From the NCBI RefSeq assembly GCF_015461845.1, contig NZ_JACOPW010000002.1, positions 248,001-312,000 of the forward strand: 64,000 nucleotides of DNA, read 5' to 3'. Below the pieces are notes generated by a model. That model had not been told where the DNA came from. It worked only from the letters and a program-made list of their open reading frames with translations, and ran no database searches. Position numbers and translations under genes: made by a program. Shown here in pieces: positions 46,536 through 53,721 of the stretch. Every line of letters begins with the position of its first letter. The stretch's first letter is position 1. Origin of the DNA: Pseudomonas mucoides (GTDB lineage: Bacteria; Pseudomonadota; Gammaproteobacteria; Pseudomonadales; Pseudomonadaceae).

Positions 46536-47720
46536 TTGAAACCATTCCAGCCCGGACCCGGTGCGTCAACGTGGAACATGTTGCGCCAGGCGTGCCTGCA
46601 ACGCCGGGATGCCGTGCCGCCGACCTTGACGGAACTGGCGGTCGTCCCCGGCATTCCCGAGGCGCGTTACTGGCTGGACCGGGACCTCGCGCCGCTGATT
46701 CGGGATGTGCACCAGTCCAACCTGCGTGAGGCCGAAGCGCTGGCCAGGGCAGGGGAGCCGAATGACACCTTGCCACTGGCCAACATGCTGGCGATTTCCG
46801 GTGGTGGTGATGCCGGCACCTTTGCGGCGGGGATTATCGCGGGATGGACGTTGCATGGTTCGCGTCCACCTTTCAAAGTCGTCACGGGCATCAGCGCCGG
46901 GGCCCTGGTGGCCCCGTTCGCGTACCTGGGGCCTCAGTACGACGACATCATCCTGCGCATGTGCAGTGCCATCGGCCCCAAAGACGTCTTCCATTCACGC
47001 AGTGTGCTGACCCGGCTTGCCAGCGACGGCATTGCGGACAGCAAGCCATTGGCGCGGCTCGTCGCGCAGTGCATTTCTGCGGACATACTGGCGGCGATTG
47101 CCGCGCAATACGCCAACGGACGCTTGCTGATGATCGGCACCACCGACCTCGATGCGGGGCGGCCCGTGACCTGGAACATGGGCGCCATTGCTGCCAGCGG
47201 CGCACCAGGAGCGCTCGACTTGTTCCGGCGGATCCTGATCGCGTCGATGAGTATTCCCGGCGCCGTTTCTCCAGTCATGATCGACGTGGAAGTGAACGGC
47301 CAACCGTTTCAGGAGATGCACGTCGACGGCGGCGTCATTACACAGGTCTTCCTTTATCCGCCAGGCACCGTCATGGCACTGAACAGCGTGACCGGCGCGC
47401 GTTTGCGCCGTGATCGGCATTTTTATGTGATTCGTAACGGCAAGATGGAACCGCAGTGGTCGGGGACCAAACGCCGCACGTTGAGCATTGGTGGTCGCGC
47501 CATCAGCGCATTGATTCAGATGCAAGGTATCAGCGACCTGGAACGGATCTACCGAATCGCACAGCAGGACGGGGCGGATTTCAATCTGGCGTACATCGGG
47601 GCGGATTTTCTTCACCTGCGCAATCGCCAGTTCGATGGCGAGTACATGAAGCGGTTGTTTGATTACGCCTTTGAGCAGAGTGCGAAGGGGTATCCGTGGC
47701 ATAAGTCGCCCAATGCCTGA
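46536..47720 (+). CDS. Patatin-like phospholipase
   Basis: A 394-residue serine hydrolase. The oxyanion glycine motif is ISGGGDAG, the nucleophile is Ser120 in GISAG, and the catalytic aspartate lies in HVDGG about 145 residues later, giving a Ser-Asp dyad. It cleaves acyl chains from lipids, probably phospholipids. No signal peptide is seen. The start is uncertain: TTG 46536 with AGGAGG four bases before, GTG 46533, or ATG 46578. The gene follows the permease by 25 bases and may be cotranscribed. Confidence 0.85.
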   Translation: MKPFQPGPGASTWNMLRQACLQRRDAVPPTLTELAVVPGIPEARYWLDRDLAPLIRDVHQSNLREAEALARAGEPNDTLPLANMLAISGGGDAGTFAAGIIAGWTLHGSRPPFKVVTGISAGALVAPFAYLGPQYDDIILRMCSAIGPKDVFHSRSVLTRLASDGIADSKPLARLVAQCISADILAAIAAQYANGRLLMIGTTDLDAGRPVTWNMGAIAASGAPGALDLFRRILIASMSIPGAVSPVMIDVEVNGQPFQEMHVDGGVITQVFLYPPGTVMALNSVTGARLRRDRHFYVIRNGKMEPQWSGTKRRTLSIGGRAISALIQMQGISDLERIYRIAQQDGADFNLAYIGADFLHLRNRQFDGEYMKRLFDYAFEQSAKGYPWHKSPNA

Positions 47721-47755
47721 GACACGTCGGGATTTTGGGTGGTCTGGGCTGGCCT

Positions 47756-47851
47756 CATCGCGAGCAAGCTCGCTCCCACAGGTGATCTTGGTCGCGCACA
47801 AAATCTGCGTCTGATGGAGATCTACTGTGGGAGCGAGCTTGCTCGCGATGG
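47756..47851. repeat. REP pair (inverted)
   Basis: TCATCGCGAGCAAGCTCGCTCCCACAG and CTGTGGGAGCGAGCTTGCTCGCGATG (47825-47850) form a near-perfect pair separated by about 45 bases. Confidence 0.88.
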
Positions 47852-47912
47852 CGTCAGCCCAGGCATAGAAAAATTACGCTGGTTGCCCATATGAAATTAA
47901 TCCTGTAGTTTT

Positions 47913-47942
47913 TCATGAAATTATAAAAACATAATTTCATGA
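47913..47942. promoter_or_regulatory. Perfect 12-bp inverted repeat before the FAD oxidase gene, probable operator
   Basis: TCATGAAATTAT-AAAAAC-ATAATTTCATGA is perfect over 12 bp on both arms. A further half-site ATGAAATTA lies at 47891-47899. It covers the region eight bases before the ATG at 47950 and abuts the ribosome site GAGG, so binding would block initiation. The XRE-cupin regulator encoded at 49265 is the natural candidate for binding it. Confidence 0.7.
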
Positions 47943-47949
47943 GGCTTGT

Positions 47950-49239
47950 ATGTTCCAACAGTCCACGCAGCATGTCGCCAGCTACTACGCCCACAGCTGC
48001 GCGGATCGCCTGACCACTCGGCCCGCACTCGCCGGTGAACACGACACCGGCATCCTGATCATCGGCGCCGGTTTCAGTGGCCTGCACACCGCGTTGCGCC
48101 TGGCGCTGGCCGGCAAACGCGTGACACTGCTGGAAGCCAGTCGCGTGGCGTGGGCCGCCTCGGGTCGAAACGGTGGACAGGCCATCCTCGGCTGGTCGTG
48201 TGACATGCCACCGCTGGAAGCCGCGCTGGGTTATGAGCGTGCACGGCGGTTGTGGGACGGCATGCGCTGGGCGGCGCAGGAACTGCGTGAATTGCCAGCT
48301 CGCCACGGCTTCGATTGTGATTATCGCGCCGGCCATGTGTGGACCTCCGTGTTGCCACGACGTGTCGGCCTGCTGACCGAGTGGCAGCGCGAGGCCAGTC
48401 ACAAGTGGGGGCACCACGGTTTGCAGCTCATCAGCCGTGAACAGTTGCCGGAATGGATCGCCAGCGAGCGCTATCAGGCAGGGTTGTACGACCCAGAGGG
48501 CGCTCATTTGAACCCTCTGAAACTGGCCATCGGCCTGGCCGCCGCCATCGAACGCGCGGGTGGCCGTATCCATGAGCAAAGCAAAGCGTTGAGTTATCGC
48601 GAGGAGGGTGGCCGCTTCGTGGTGAACACTGAGCGCGGGGCGATTCGCGCCGACGTTCTGGTGCTGGCCTGCAACGCCTATCTCGATCGGCTCGACCCAC
48701 AACTGGCCAGTTGCGTATTGCCTGTCGGGACGTATCAAGTGGCGACCGCGCCCCTGACGCCGGAGCAAGCCACTGCGCTGCTGCCGAGTAATGTCTGCGT
48801 CACCGACAACCAGTTTGTCCTCGACTATTTCCGTCGCACACCCGACAACCGCCTGCTGTTCGGCGGCGGCTGCACCTATCTGGGCGGCATGCCCAAGGAC
48901 ATCGCCGGTGCCACACGACCGTTCCTGGAACGGGTGTTCCCGCAGCTCAAAGGTGTGGAACTGGAGTTCGCCTGGGGCGGGCACATCGACCTGACGCTTA
49001 AACGAACGCCCGACGTTGGCCGCTCCGGTGATCGCTATTGGATGCAAGGTTATTCCGGGCATGGTGTGCTGCCGACACTGGCCGCGGCCCGTGCGGTGTC
49101 CGACGCCATTCTGGGCCAGGACGATGAATTGTCCTTGTATCAGGGCCTGGACAACGGCAGCTTTCCCGGCGGCAAATACCTCGCCGCGCCACTGGAAGCC
49201 ATCGGCAAAGCCTGGTATCGACTGCGCGACAGTATCTGA
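47950..49239 (+). CDS. FAD-dependent amine oxidoreductase (PuuB-like)
   Basis: A 429-residue flavoenzyme of the D-amino-acid-oxidase family. The N-terminal dinucleotide motif is IIGAGFSGLHTALRLALAGKRVTLLE, and GGNGGQ-type sequence (SGRNGGQAILG) follows, as in gamma-glutamylputrescine oxidases. A C-terminal GYSGHGVLP motif is typical of this group. It oxidises an amino group to the aldehyde with hydrogen peroxide formation. The neighbouring glutamine-synthetase-like gene suggests a gamma-glutamylated amine as substrate. Specificity is inferred. Confidence 0.88.
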   Translation: MFQQSTQHVASYYAHSCADRLTTRPALAGEHDTGILIIGAGFSGLHTALRLALAGKRVTLLEASRVAWAASGRNGGQAILGWSCDMPPLEAALGYERARRLWDGMRWAAQELRELPARHGFDCDYRAGHVWTSVLPRRVGLLTEWQREASHKWGHHGLQLISREQLPEWIASERYQAGLYDPEGAHLNPLKLAIGLAAAIERAGGRIHEQSKALSYREEGGRFVVNTERGAIRADVLVLACNAYLDRLDPQLASCVLPVGTYQVATAPLTPEQATALLPSNVCVTDNQFVLDYFRRTPDNRLLFGGGCTYLGGMPKDIAGATRPFLERVFPQLKGVELEFAWGGHIDLTLKRTPDVGRSGDRYWMQGYSGHGVLPTLAAARAVSDAILGQDDELSLYQGLDNGSFPGGKYLAAPLEAIGKAWYRLRDSI

Positions 49240-49264
49240 TGAGTCATCTAACGGAATTCCAGGC

Positions 49265-49822
49265 ATGAACAAGCAAGAAGAAATCGCTGCGCTGGCGATC
49301 CTGATTCACGATTTGCGCAAGCACAAGAAATACACCTTGAAGGAACTGGCCGACAAAATCGGCCGCTCCGTCGGCTTTCTTTCGCAGGTCGAACGCGGCC
49401 TGTCACGGCCCACCGTGGCCGACTTGACGGCGATCAGCGAAACCCTGGGCGTACCGACCACGTACTTCTACAGCCTGCCAAAACCCAAGGAGTTGCCATG
49501 GGTCACACGGCCCGATGAACGCCGCACGCTGTACTACGCCAACGGCATTACCGACATTCTGGTTTCGCCAAAAATGCGCGCGTCATTTTCCATGCTCGAA
49601 AGTCATCTGGAAGCGGGTGCCAGCAGCGGCGACCGGCACATGAGTGACAGCTCGGAGCAGGGCGGCTATGTGCTCGAAGGCGAGTTGACGCTGTGGCTGG
49701 GCGACGACGAAGAACCTGTGACTTTGGTGGCTGGCGACAGTTTCCAGTTCGACAGCCATACCCGTTGCCGCTACGGCAACCTCACCGGACAACTCACGCG
49801 AGTGCTCTGGGTTTACACCTGA
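49265..49822 (+). CDS. XRE-type regulator with C-terminal cupin (PuuR-like)
   Basis: A 185-residue repressor-type regulator. The helix-turn-helix is at residues 15-70 (YTLKELADKIGRSVGFLSQVERGLSRPT), and the cupin domain at about 105-185 (SSEQGGYVLEGELTL, LVAGDSFQFDSHTRCRYGN) likely binds the amine or its metabolite. ATG 49265 lies 25 bases after the oxidase stop. It sits between the two catabolic genes and presumably acts at the inverted repeat 47913-47942. Confidence 0.9.
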   Translation: MNKQEEIAALAILIHDLRKHKKYTLKELADKIGRSVGFLSQVERGLSRPTVADLTAISETLGVPTTYFYSLPKPKELPWVTRPDERRTLYYANGITDILVSPKMRASFSMLESHLEAGASSGDRHMSDSSEQGGYVLEGELTLWLGDDEEPVTLVAGDSFQFDSHTRCRYGNLTGQLTRVLWVYT

Positions 49823-49842
49823 TAACAAGACAAGGACCCACA

Positions 49843-51192
49843 ATGATGGATGCTACCTGCTCTGACCTGCTGGCCGAGGTGCGTGCTTTTCGCCAACGCT
49901 ACCCTGACGTGCGTTATGTCGACCTGATTTCCCTCGATATCCCCGGGCATTTCTACGGCAAGCGCTACCCGGTGGACATGCTGGAAAAGGTCGCGGCCGG
50001 CAGTGCGCTGAAACTGCCGCAGAACTGCGTGCTGCTGGGCGTGCAAGGCGGGTTGTTCAAGATTGGCGACTACTGCTTCAACGATGGCGACCCGGACGCC
50101 GTGCGTCGGCTGGTACCGGGCACGCTCAAGCCAGTGACCTGGGAAGCGCAACCGCTGGGGCAAATGCTGATCACCTCGGACGGCACCGCAAAACCCATCG
50201 TGTTCGAACCGCGCCAAGTGCTGGCGCAGGTCCTGGACAGGCTTGCCGGCAAAGGCATTCATCCGGTGGTGGCGTTCGAGCTGGAGTTCTACCTGTTCGA
50301 TAAAAAGCTGCGCGACGGGCTGCCGCAATTTCCCCGCGATGACCTGACGGACGATGCCGACGATCAACCCAACATGCACATCGAACGACTGTCGCGCTTT
50401 GCGCCGGTACTTGATGACATGGTCGAAGCCTCGCGGGCCCAGGGCATCGACAGCACGGTGATCACGGCTGAACTCGGACCGGGTCAGTTCGAAATCAACT
50501 TCGGCCACCTGGACGATGGCTTGCGTGCCGCCGACTGGGCAGCGCTGTTCTGTCGCAGCAGCCGTGGCGTGGCGCTCAAGCACGGTTACCGTGCGAGTTT
50601 CATGGCCAAGCCTTACTTGCAGCATCCGGGCAGCGGCATGCATGTGCATGTCAGCCTTTACGATACGGCCGGGAATAACATTCTGGCGGCCAACCAGCAG
50701 CAATCGTTACGTCACGCAGTGGCGGGTTGCCTCCAATTGCTGCCGCATTGCATGCCGGTTTTCGCCCCGAACCAGAACGCTTATCGACGCCTGGGCGGCA
50801 CGACCAACATCGCCACCCAAGCGAGCTGGGGGTTTGAAGACCGCGATGCGTGCCTGCGCATTCCGGAATCGGACTCGAAGAACTTGCGCGTCGAACATCG
50901 CCTGGCCGGTGCCGATGCCAACCCCTATTTGGTATTGGCGGCGATTCTGGTCGGATTGGAACATGGGCTGGAGTCCGGCAAGGAACCGATTCTGCCGCTG
51001 AACGAAGACCGCAACAGTGGCGTCGACTTTCCTAAGGAAATGCTCGAAGCCGTGCGCGCAATGCAGCATCAGCCGCAATTGCGTGAAGGGCTGGGAGCGG
51101 AGTTTGTGGACGTTTATTGCGAGAACAAACGTCAGGATCACCTGGCGTTCATGCAGGAAATCAGTGCGCGGGAATATCGCTGGTATCTATAA
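49843..51192 (+). CDS. Glutamine-synthetase-family ligase (gamma-glutamylputrescine synthetase-like)
   Basis: A 449-residue enzyme with the glutamine synthetase fold: metal and ATP motifs FELEFYLF near residue 148, GPGQFEINFGH near 215, MHVHVSLYD near 270 and the NRLGGTTN-like RRLGGTTNIAT near 315. In PuuA-type enzymes the amine replaces ammonia. AAGGACC precedes ATG 49843, 20 bases after the regulator stop. Putrescine, ethanolamine or another amine are possible substrates. Confidence 0.87.
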   Translation: MMDATCSDLLAEVRAFRQRYPDVRYVDLISLDIPGHFYGKRYPVDMLEKVAAGSALKLPQNCVLLGVQGGLFKIGDYCFNDGDPDAVRRLVPGTLKPVTWEAQPLGQMLITSDGTAKPIVFEPRQVLAQVLDRLAGKGIHPVVAFELEFYLFDKKLRDGLPQFPRDDLTDDADDQPNMHIERLSRFAPVLDDMVEASRAQGIDSTVITAELGPGQFEINFGHLDDGLRAADWAALFCRSSRGVALKHGYRASFMAKPYLQHPGSGMHVHVSLYDTAGNNILAANQQQSLRHAVAGCLQLLPHCMPVFAPNQNAYRRLGGTTNIATQASWGFEDRDACLRIPESDSKNLRVEHRLAGADANPYLVLAAILVGLEHGLESGKEPILPLNEDRNSGVDFPKEMLEAVRAMQHQPQLREGLGAEFVDVYCENKRQDHLAFMQEISAREYRWYL

Positions 51193-51200
51193 AGCGAGGT

Positions 51201-51227
51201 CGCGGGCAATCGCCATGATTGCCCGCG
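51201..51227 (+). terminator. Hairpin after the ligase gene
   Basis: CGCGGGCAAT pairs with ATTGCCCGCG around CGCCATG. It lies between convergent genes, with no T run. Confidence 0.5.
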
Positions 51228-51230
51228 AAC

Positions 51231-51683
51231 CTAGCGCACGGGCCGGCGATGGCCCAGACGATTAATCGCGAGCAGGCAACCGCCAATCAACAGTGCGGCG
51301 CCGATGACCAGCAGCGGCGAAGGTCGGATGGGCCTGACGGGCGCCAACGGGGAGGTGTTTAGAATGTCGTCAGTCATTTCGGTGGGCAGGTATCTGGGGG
51401 CGTCGTATGCCATCTCGTTCAGTTTCAGGCGCGTGCCATCGGCGAGGACCAATGTCAGGTTTTCAATAGTGCCGGCGACACGCCCGGGATACACCGGTTC
51501 GCCCGTCGGATCGAGTTGGTCATACAGAAACTGCTGCCCTTCAACCCAGCCGACCGCCGTCTGCAACTCGGGTCCGAGGTAATACTTTCCATCGAGAAAG
51601 AAGCCGGGGAAATGCGGCGTGCGTTCGAGGCACTCGACGTTATAGCGCTCGCCCGCCCTCATGCCGGTTGCTGGGTCGATCAT
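51231..51683 (-). CDS. Hypothetical protein with C-terminal membrane anchor
   Basis: A 150-residue protein not recognised as a known family. The first 120 residues are polar, with short beta-like segments (GFFLDGKYYLGPELQTAVG, GRVAGTIENLTLVLADGTRLKLNEM). A single hydrophobic helix near residue 125 (LLVIGAALLIGGCLLAI) is followed by a short basic tail (GHRRPVR), so the tail should stay in the cytoplasm and the bulk face outward only if no signal is used; topology is uncertain. ATG 51683 is preceded by GGAGG at eight bases. Confidence 0.7.
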   Translation of the reverse strand: MIDPATGMRAGERYNVECLERTPHFPGFFLDGKYYLGPELQTAVGWVEGQQFLYDQLDPTGEPVYPGRVAGTIENLTLVLADGTRLKLNEMAYDAPRYLPTEMTDDILNTSPLAPVRPIRPSPLLVIGAALLIGGCLLAINRLGHRRPVR

Positions 51684-51744
51684 GGTGAATTCCTCCGTCT
51701 GCTGGTCCTGCAATAGAGAGCGAGCTGAATCTTTAGGTTCCATT

Positions 51745-52209
51745 GGGCTGATCGAGTTTATCTCGCAGTGTTCAGGGTTAAATGATCGATTGGACTGCCT
51801 GCTCGTGCAGTTGCCGCCCTCATTGGCATTTGTTCATTCAGTAGCTGACAGCTTTTTCATTGAACTCAGACAGCAGTATGCCGGCCACGTAGTGCTCGAA
51901 CCCCGGCACGAATCCTGGCTCGATGCCGAGCGGCTGTTGATCCATCACCGTATTGCCCGGGCCGCGGTTGATCCATCACGCGTCAGCCATGACGCGCTGC
52001 CGGGGGGCTGGCCGGGATTGAAGTATTGGCGACTGCAAGGATCGCCCCGAACTTACTTCAGCCCCTACGAACTGCCCACGCTGCAAAGCCTGGCAATCAC
52101 TCTTCAAACAGCCACCACCGACAGCGAAGCGACGTGGTGCATGTTCGACAACACTGCCAGTGGTGCTGCATTGGGCAGCGCGCTAACGCTCTCGGCATTG
52201 CTCCGCTGA
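51745..52209 (+). pseudogene. 5'-truncated DUF72 gene remnant
   Basis: The translated frame from about GLIEFISQCSG to the TGA matches the C-terminal half of DUF72 (YecE-like) proteins: LLVQLPPSLAF, HVVLEPRHESWLD, DPSRVS, GGWPGLKYWRLQGSPRTYFSPY and WCMFDNTASGAALGSAL. About 80-100 N-terminal residues, including the TIM-barrel start, are missing, and no ribosome site or ATG fits this start. An in-frame extension back to 51661 is unrelated sequence. It looks like the survivor of a deletion. Read-through fusion with other sequence is not excluded. Confidence 0.75.
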
Positions 52210-52291
52210 GGGGGGCAGGGCCGTTCGTCGGCCGCGATGAACACCTTTGAGCGCTCGCGGCTCTCTACTTTTTATTGGGTGGAGACCGACT

Positions 52292-52567
52292 ATGTCTTGT
52301 TTGATCTGTGAAAATCCTTTTGCACGAACACTCTGCGCAGGCGTTGGGCAGGAATTTCATTGCCCTGAATGCGGCCAGGGACGTATTTCCCAAGAACTGC
52401 TAAGCCTGATGATGTTGTTGAATCTGCAACTGGATATTGGACGCAGCCGCCAATGGCTTAAAGAACGTCGCCAGACCGACCCGCTGCCGATCATGCGCGT
52501 GTCCGACATCTTGCTGTGCTGCGCCGCCAAGGACGCAACCGGTCCGGCCACCGGCGCCGAGGGCTAG
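52292..52567 (+). CDS. Small zinc-ribbon-like protein of unknown function
   Basis: 91 residues, with two CxxC pairs near the N-terminus (CLIC and CPEC) that could bind zinc. The rest is helical and charged, with a low-complexity end. ATG 52292 has GGAG seven bases upstream. No known function. Confidence 0.7.
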   Translation: MSCLICENPFARTLCAGVGQEFHCPECGQGRISQELLSLMMLLNLQLDIGRSRQWLKERRQTDPLPIMRVSDILLCCAAKDATGPATGAEG

Positions 52568-52657
52568 CCACTCGTCTGTTCGAACGCACGCTGCAACTCG
52601 GTCCACTTCCAATTTGTACGGCCCGGAGAATCCGGACCCTTGAGCGGTGAGGTGGGT

Positions 52658-52885
52658 ATGTCCGACGATTCGACTTTCCAGCAACAACACCAGTACCCGG
52701 TGCAAGACGCGGTTCCATCCAGACCGGAGCCAGGCACTGATGACCCGATGGCCAATCCTGACGATCCCGGTCGATATGATCCGCTGACACGGCCAGACGA
52801 CCAGCGACCTGACGACTGGGAAGACCCGGACAGGGACATGCCGGAGGCGGATGAGCCAACTCCGCTATCGGATGACAGACGCTGA
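52658..52885 (+). CDS. Acidic, proline/aspartate-rich small protein
   Basis: 75 residues, rich in Asp, Pro and Arg, with no hydrophobic segment; probably disordered. ATG 52658 follows GAGG at six bases. It looks like other stress-induced low-complexity proteins of pseudomonads. No family recognised. Confidence 0.6.
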   Translation: MSDDSTFQQQHQYPVQDAVPSRPEPGTDDPMANPDDPGRYDPLTRPDDQRPDDWEDPDRDMPEADEPTPLSDDRR

Positions 52886-52937
52886 GCAACGACAGGGGAT
52901 GGGAGGTCGGCCATCGGCCTCCCGTTTCCCCAGGTCG

Positions 52938-53162
52938 CTAATTACCATCCGCCACTTTGCGTTCTATTTCCGCGATTTTATCGCTGAGCTTTTCAGCGTC
53001 CTGCTCCTTGGCGCGGGTGGAAGAGGGCGTGATGGCTTCATCGACGCCCTCGGTTTCTCTTGATGTGTCGTGCAGGTCCCTTTCGACCACGTTGACCGGT
53101 TTGCCCGACACATCAGTGGAAGGGGCGTTGGATGCTTCATTCACATCGTCATCGTTGTGCAT
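52938..53162 (-). CDS. Small charged hypothetical protein
   Basis: 74 residues, polar, with many Asp, Glu and Lys and a C-terminal amphipathic helix (LSDKIAEIERKVA). ATG 53162 has GGAGG eight bases upstream, which supports expression. Probably disordered. It starts 24 bases after the convergent signal-peptide gene on the same strand. Confidence 0.62.
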   Translation of the reverse strand: MHNDDDVNEASNAPSTDVSGKPVNVVERDLHDTSRETEGVDEAITPSSTRAKEQDAEKLSDKIAEIERKVADGN

Positions 53163-53186
53163 GTCGTGTACCTCCGTTGACTGCGT

Positions 53187-53450
53187 TTACTCGGTTTTTT
53201 CTTCGCCCTTCGAACCGCTCGACGTAGCGGCGTCTTTTTCCGTGGCCTGCGAATCGGCGCCGGAGTTTGAGCCCGAGGCTTCCTCACCCTTTTTGTCGGC
53301 CTTCTGCTCATTGGATTCGGCGCCCTGGGCCTGGTTGACGCCGGGAACGGCGGTTGGCGGAACGTCTGCCTTCTCGGCGGCCATGGCGAAAAACGAGCCC
53401 GTCGACAACAGGCTCGCGACGGCGAGGGCGGTGATTGTTCTGTTCATCAT
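53187..53450 (-). CDS. Small secreted low-complexity protein
   Basis: 87 residues with a signal peptide (MNRTITALAVASLLSTGSFF, cleavage near AMA-AEK). The mature part is Ser/Lys/Glu/Ala/Gly-rich without hydrophobic stretches. ATG 53450 follows AGGAAG. It should be exported to the periplasm. It could be an osmotic- or desiccation-stress protein; this is a guess. Confidence 0.66.
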   Translation of the reverse strand: MMNRTITALAVASLLSTGSFFAMAAEKADVPPTAVPGVNQAQGAESNEQKADKKGEEASGSNSGADSQATEKDAATSSGSKGEEKTE

Positions 53451-53546
53451 CCGGATCTTCCTGCGAGGGGTATAAAACGTTGGAAGAGCCGGGCGGGGGA
53501 AGGTGCTGAGGCGCTGACGAGTGGCATGGCAAGCACACCACAAATC

Positions 53547-53650
53547 CCCTTAGGAGTGAGCCTGCTCGCGATAGCGGTGTGTCAGTCGATATTGATATTG
53601 ATATTGATATTGATATTGAATGTGAGACCGCTATCGCGAGCAGGCTCACA
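53547..53650. repeat. REP pair with a hexanucleotide tandem repeat in the loop
   Basis: CCCCTTAGGAGTGAGCCTGCTCGCGATAGC and the inverted copy at 53626-53649 flank a loop containing GATATT repeated five times (53588-53617). A tandem repeat inside a REP loop is uncommon and may expand or contract. Confidence 0.85.
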
Positions 53651-53668
53651 TAGCCATCTTGCAGGCAT

Positions 53669-53707
53669 AAAAAAACGCCGCACATCTCACGATGGGCGGC
53701 GTTTTCC
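53669..53707 (-). terminator. acnB Rho-independent terminator
   Basis: On the minus strand AACGCCGC pairs with GCGGCGTT around a 14-base loop, followed by T residues, 15 bases after the acnB stop. Confidence 0.88.
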
Positions 53708-53721
53708 ATTGCGTTGCAGCG

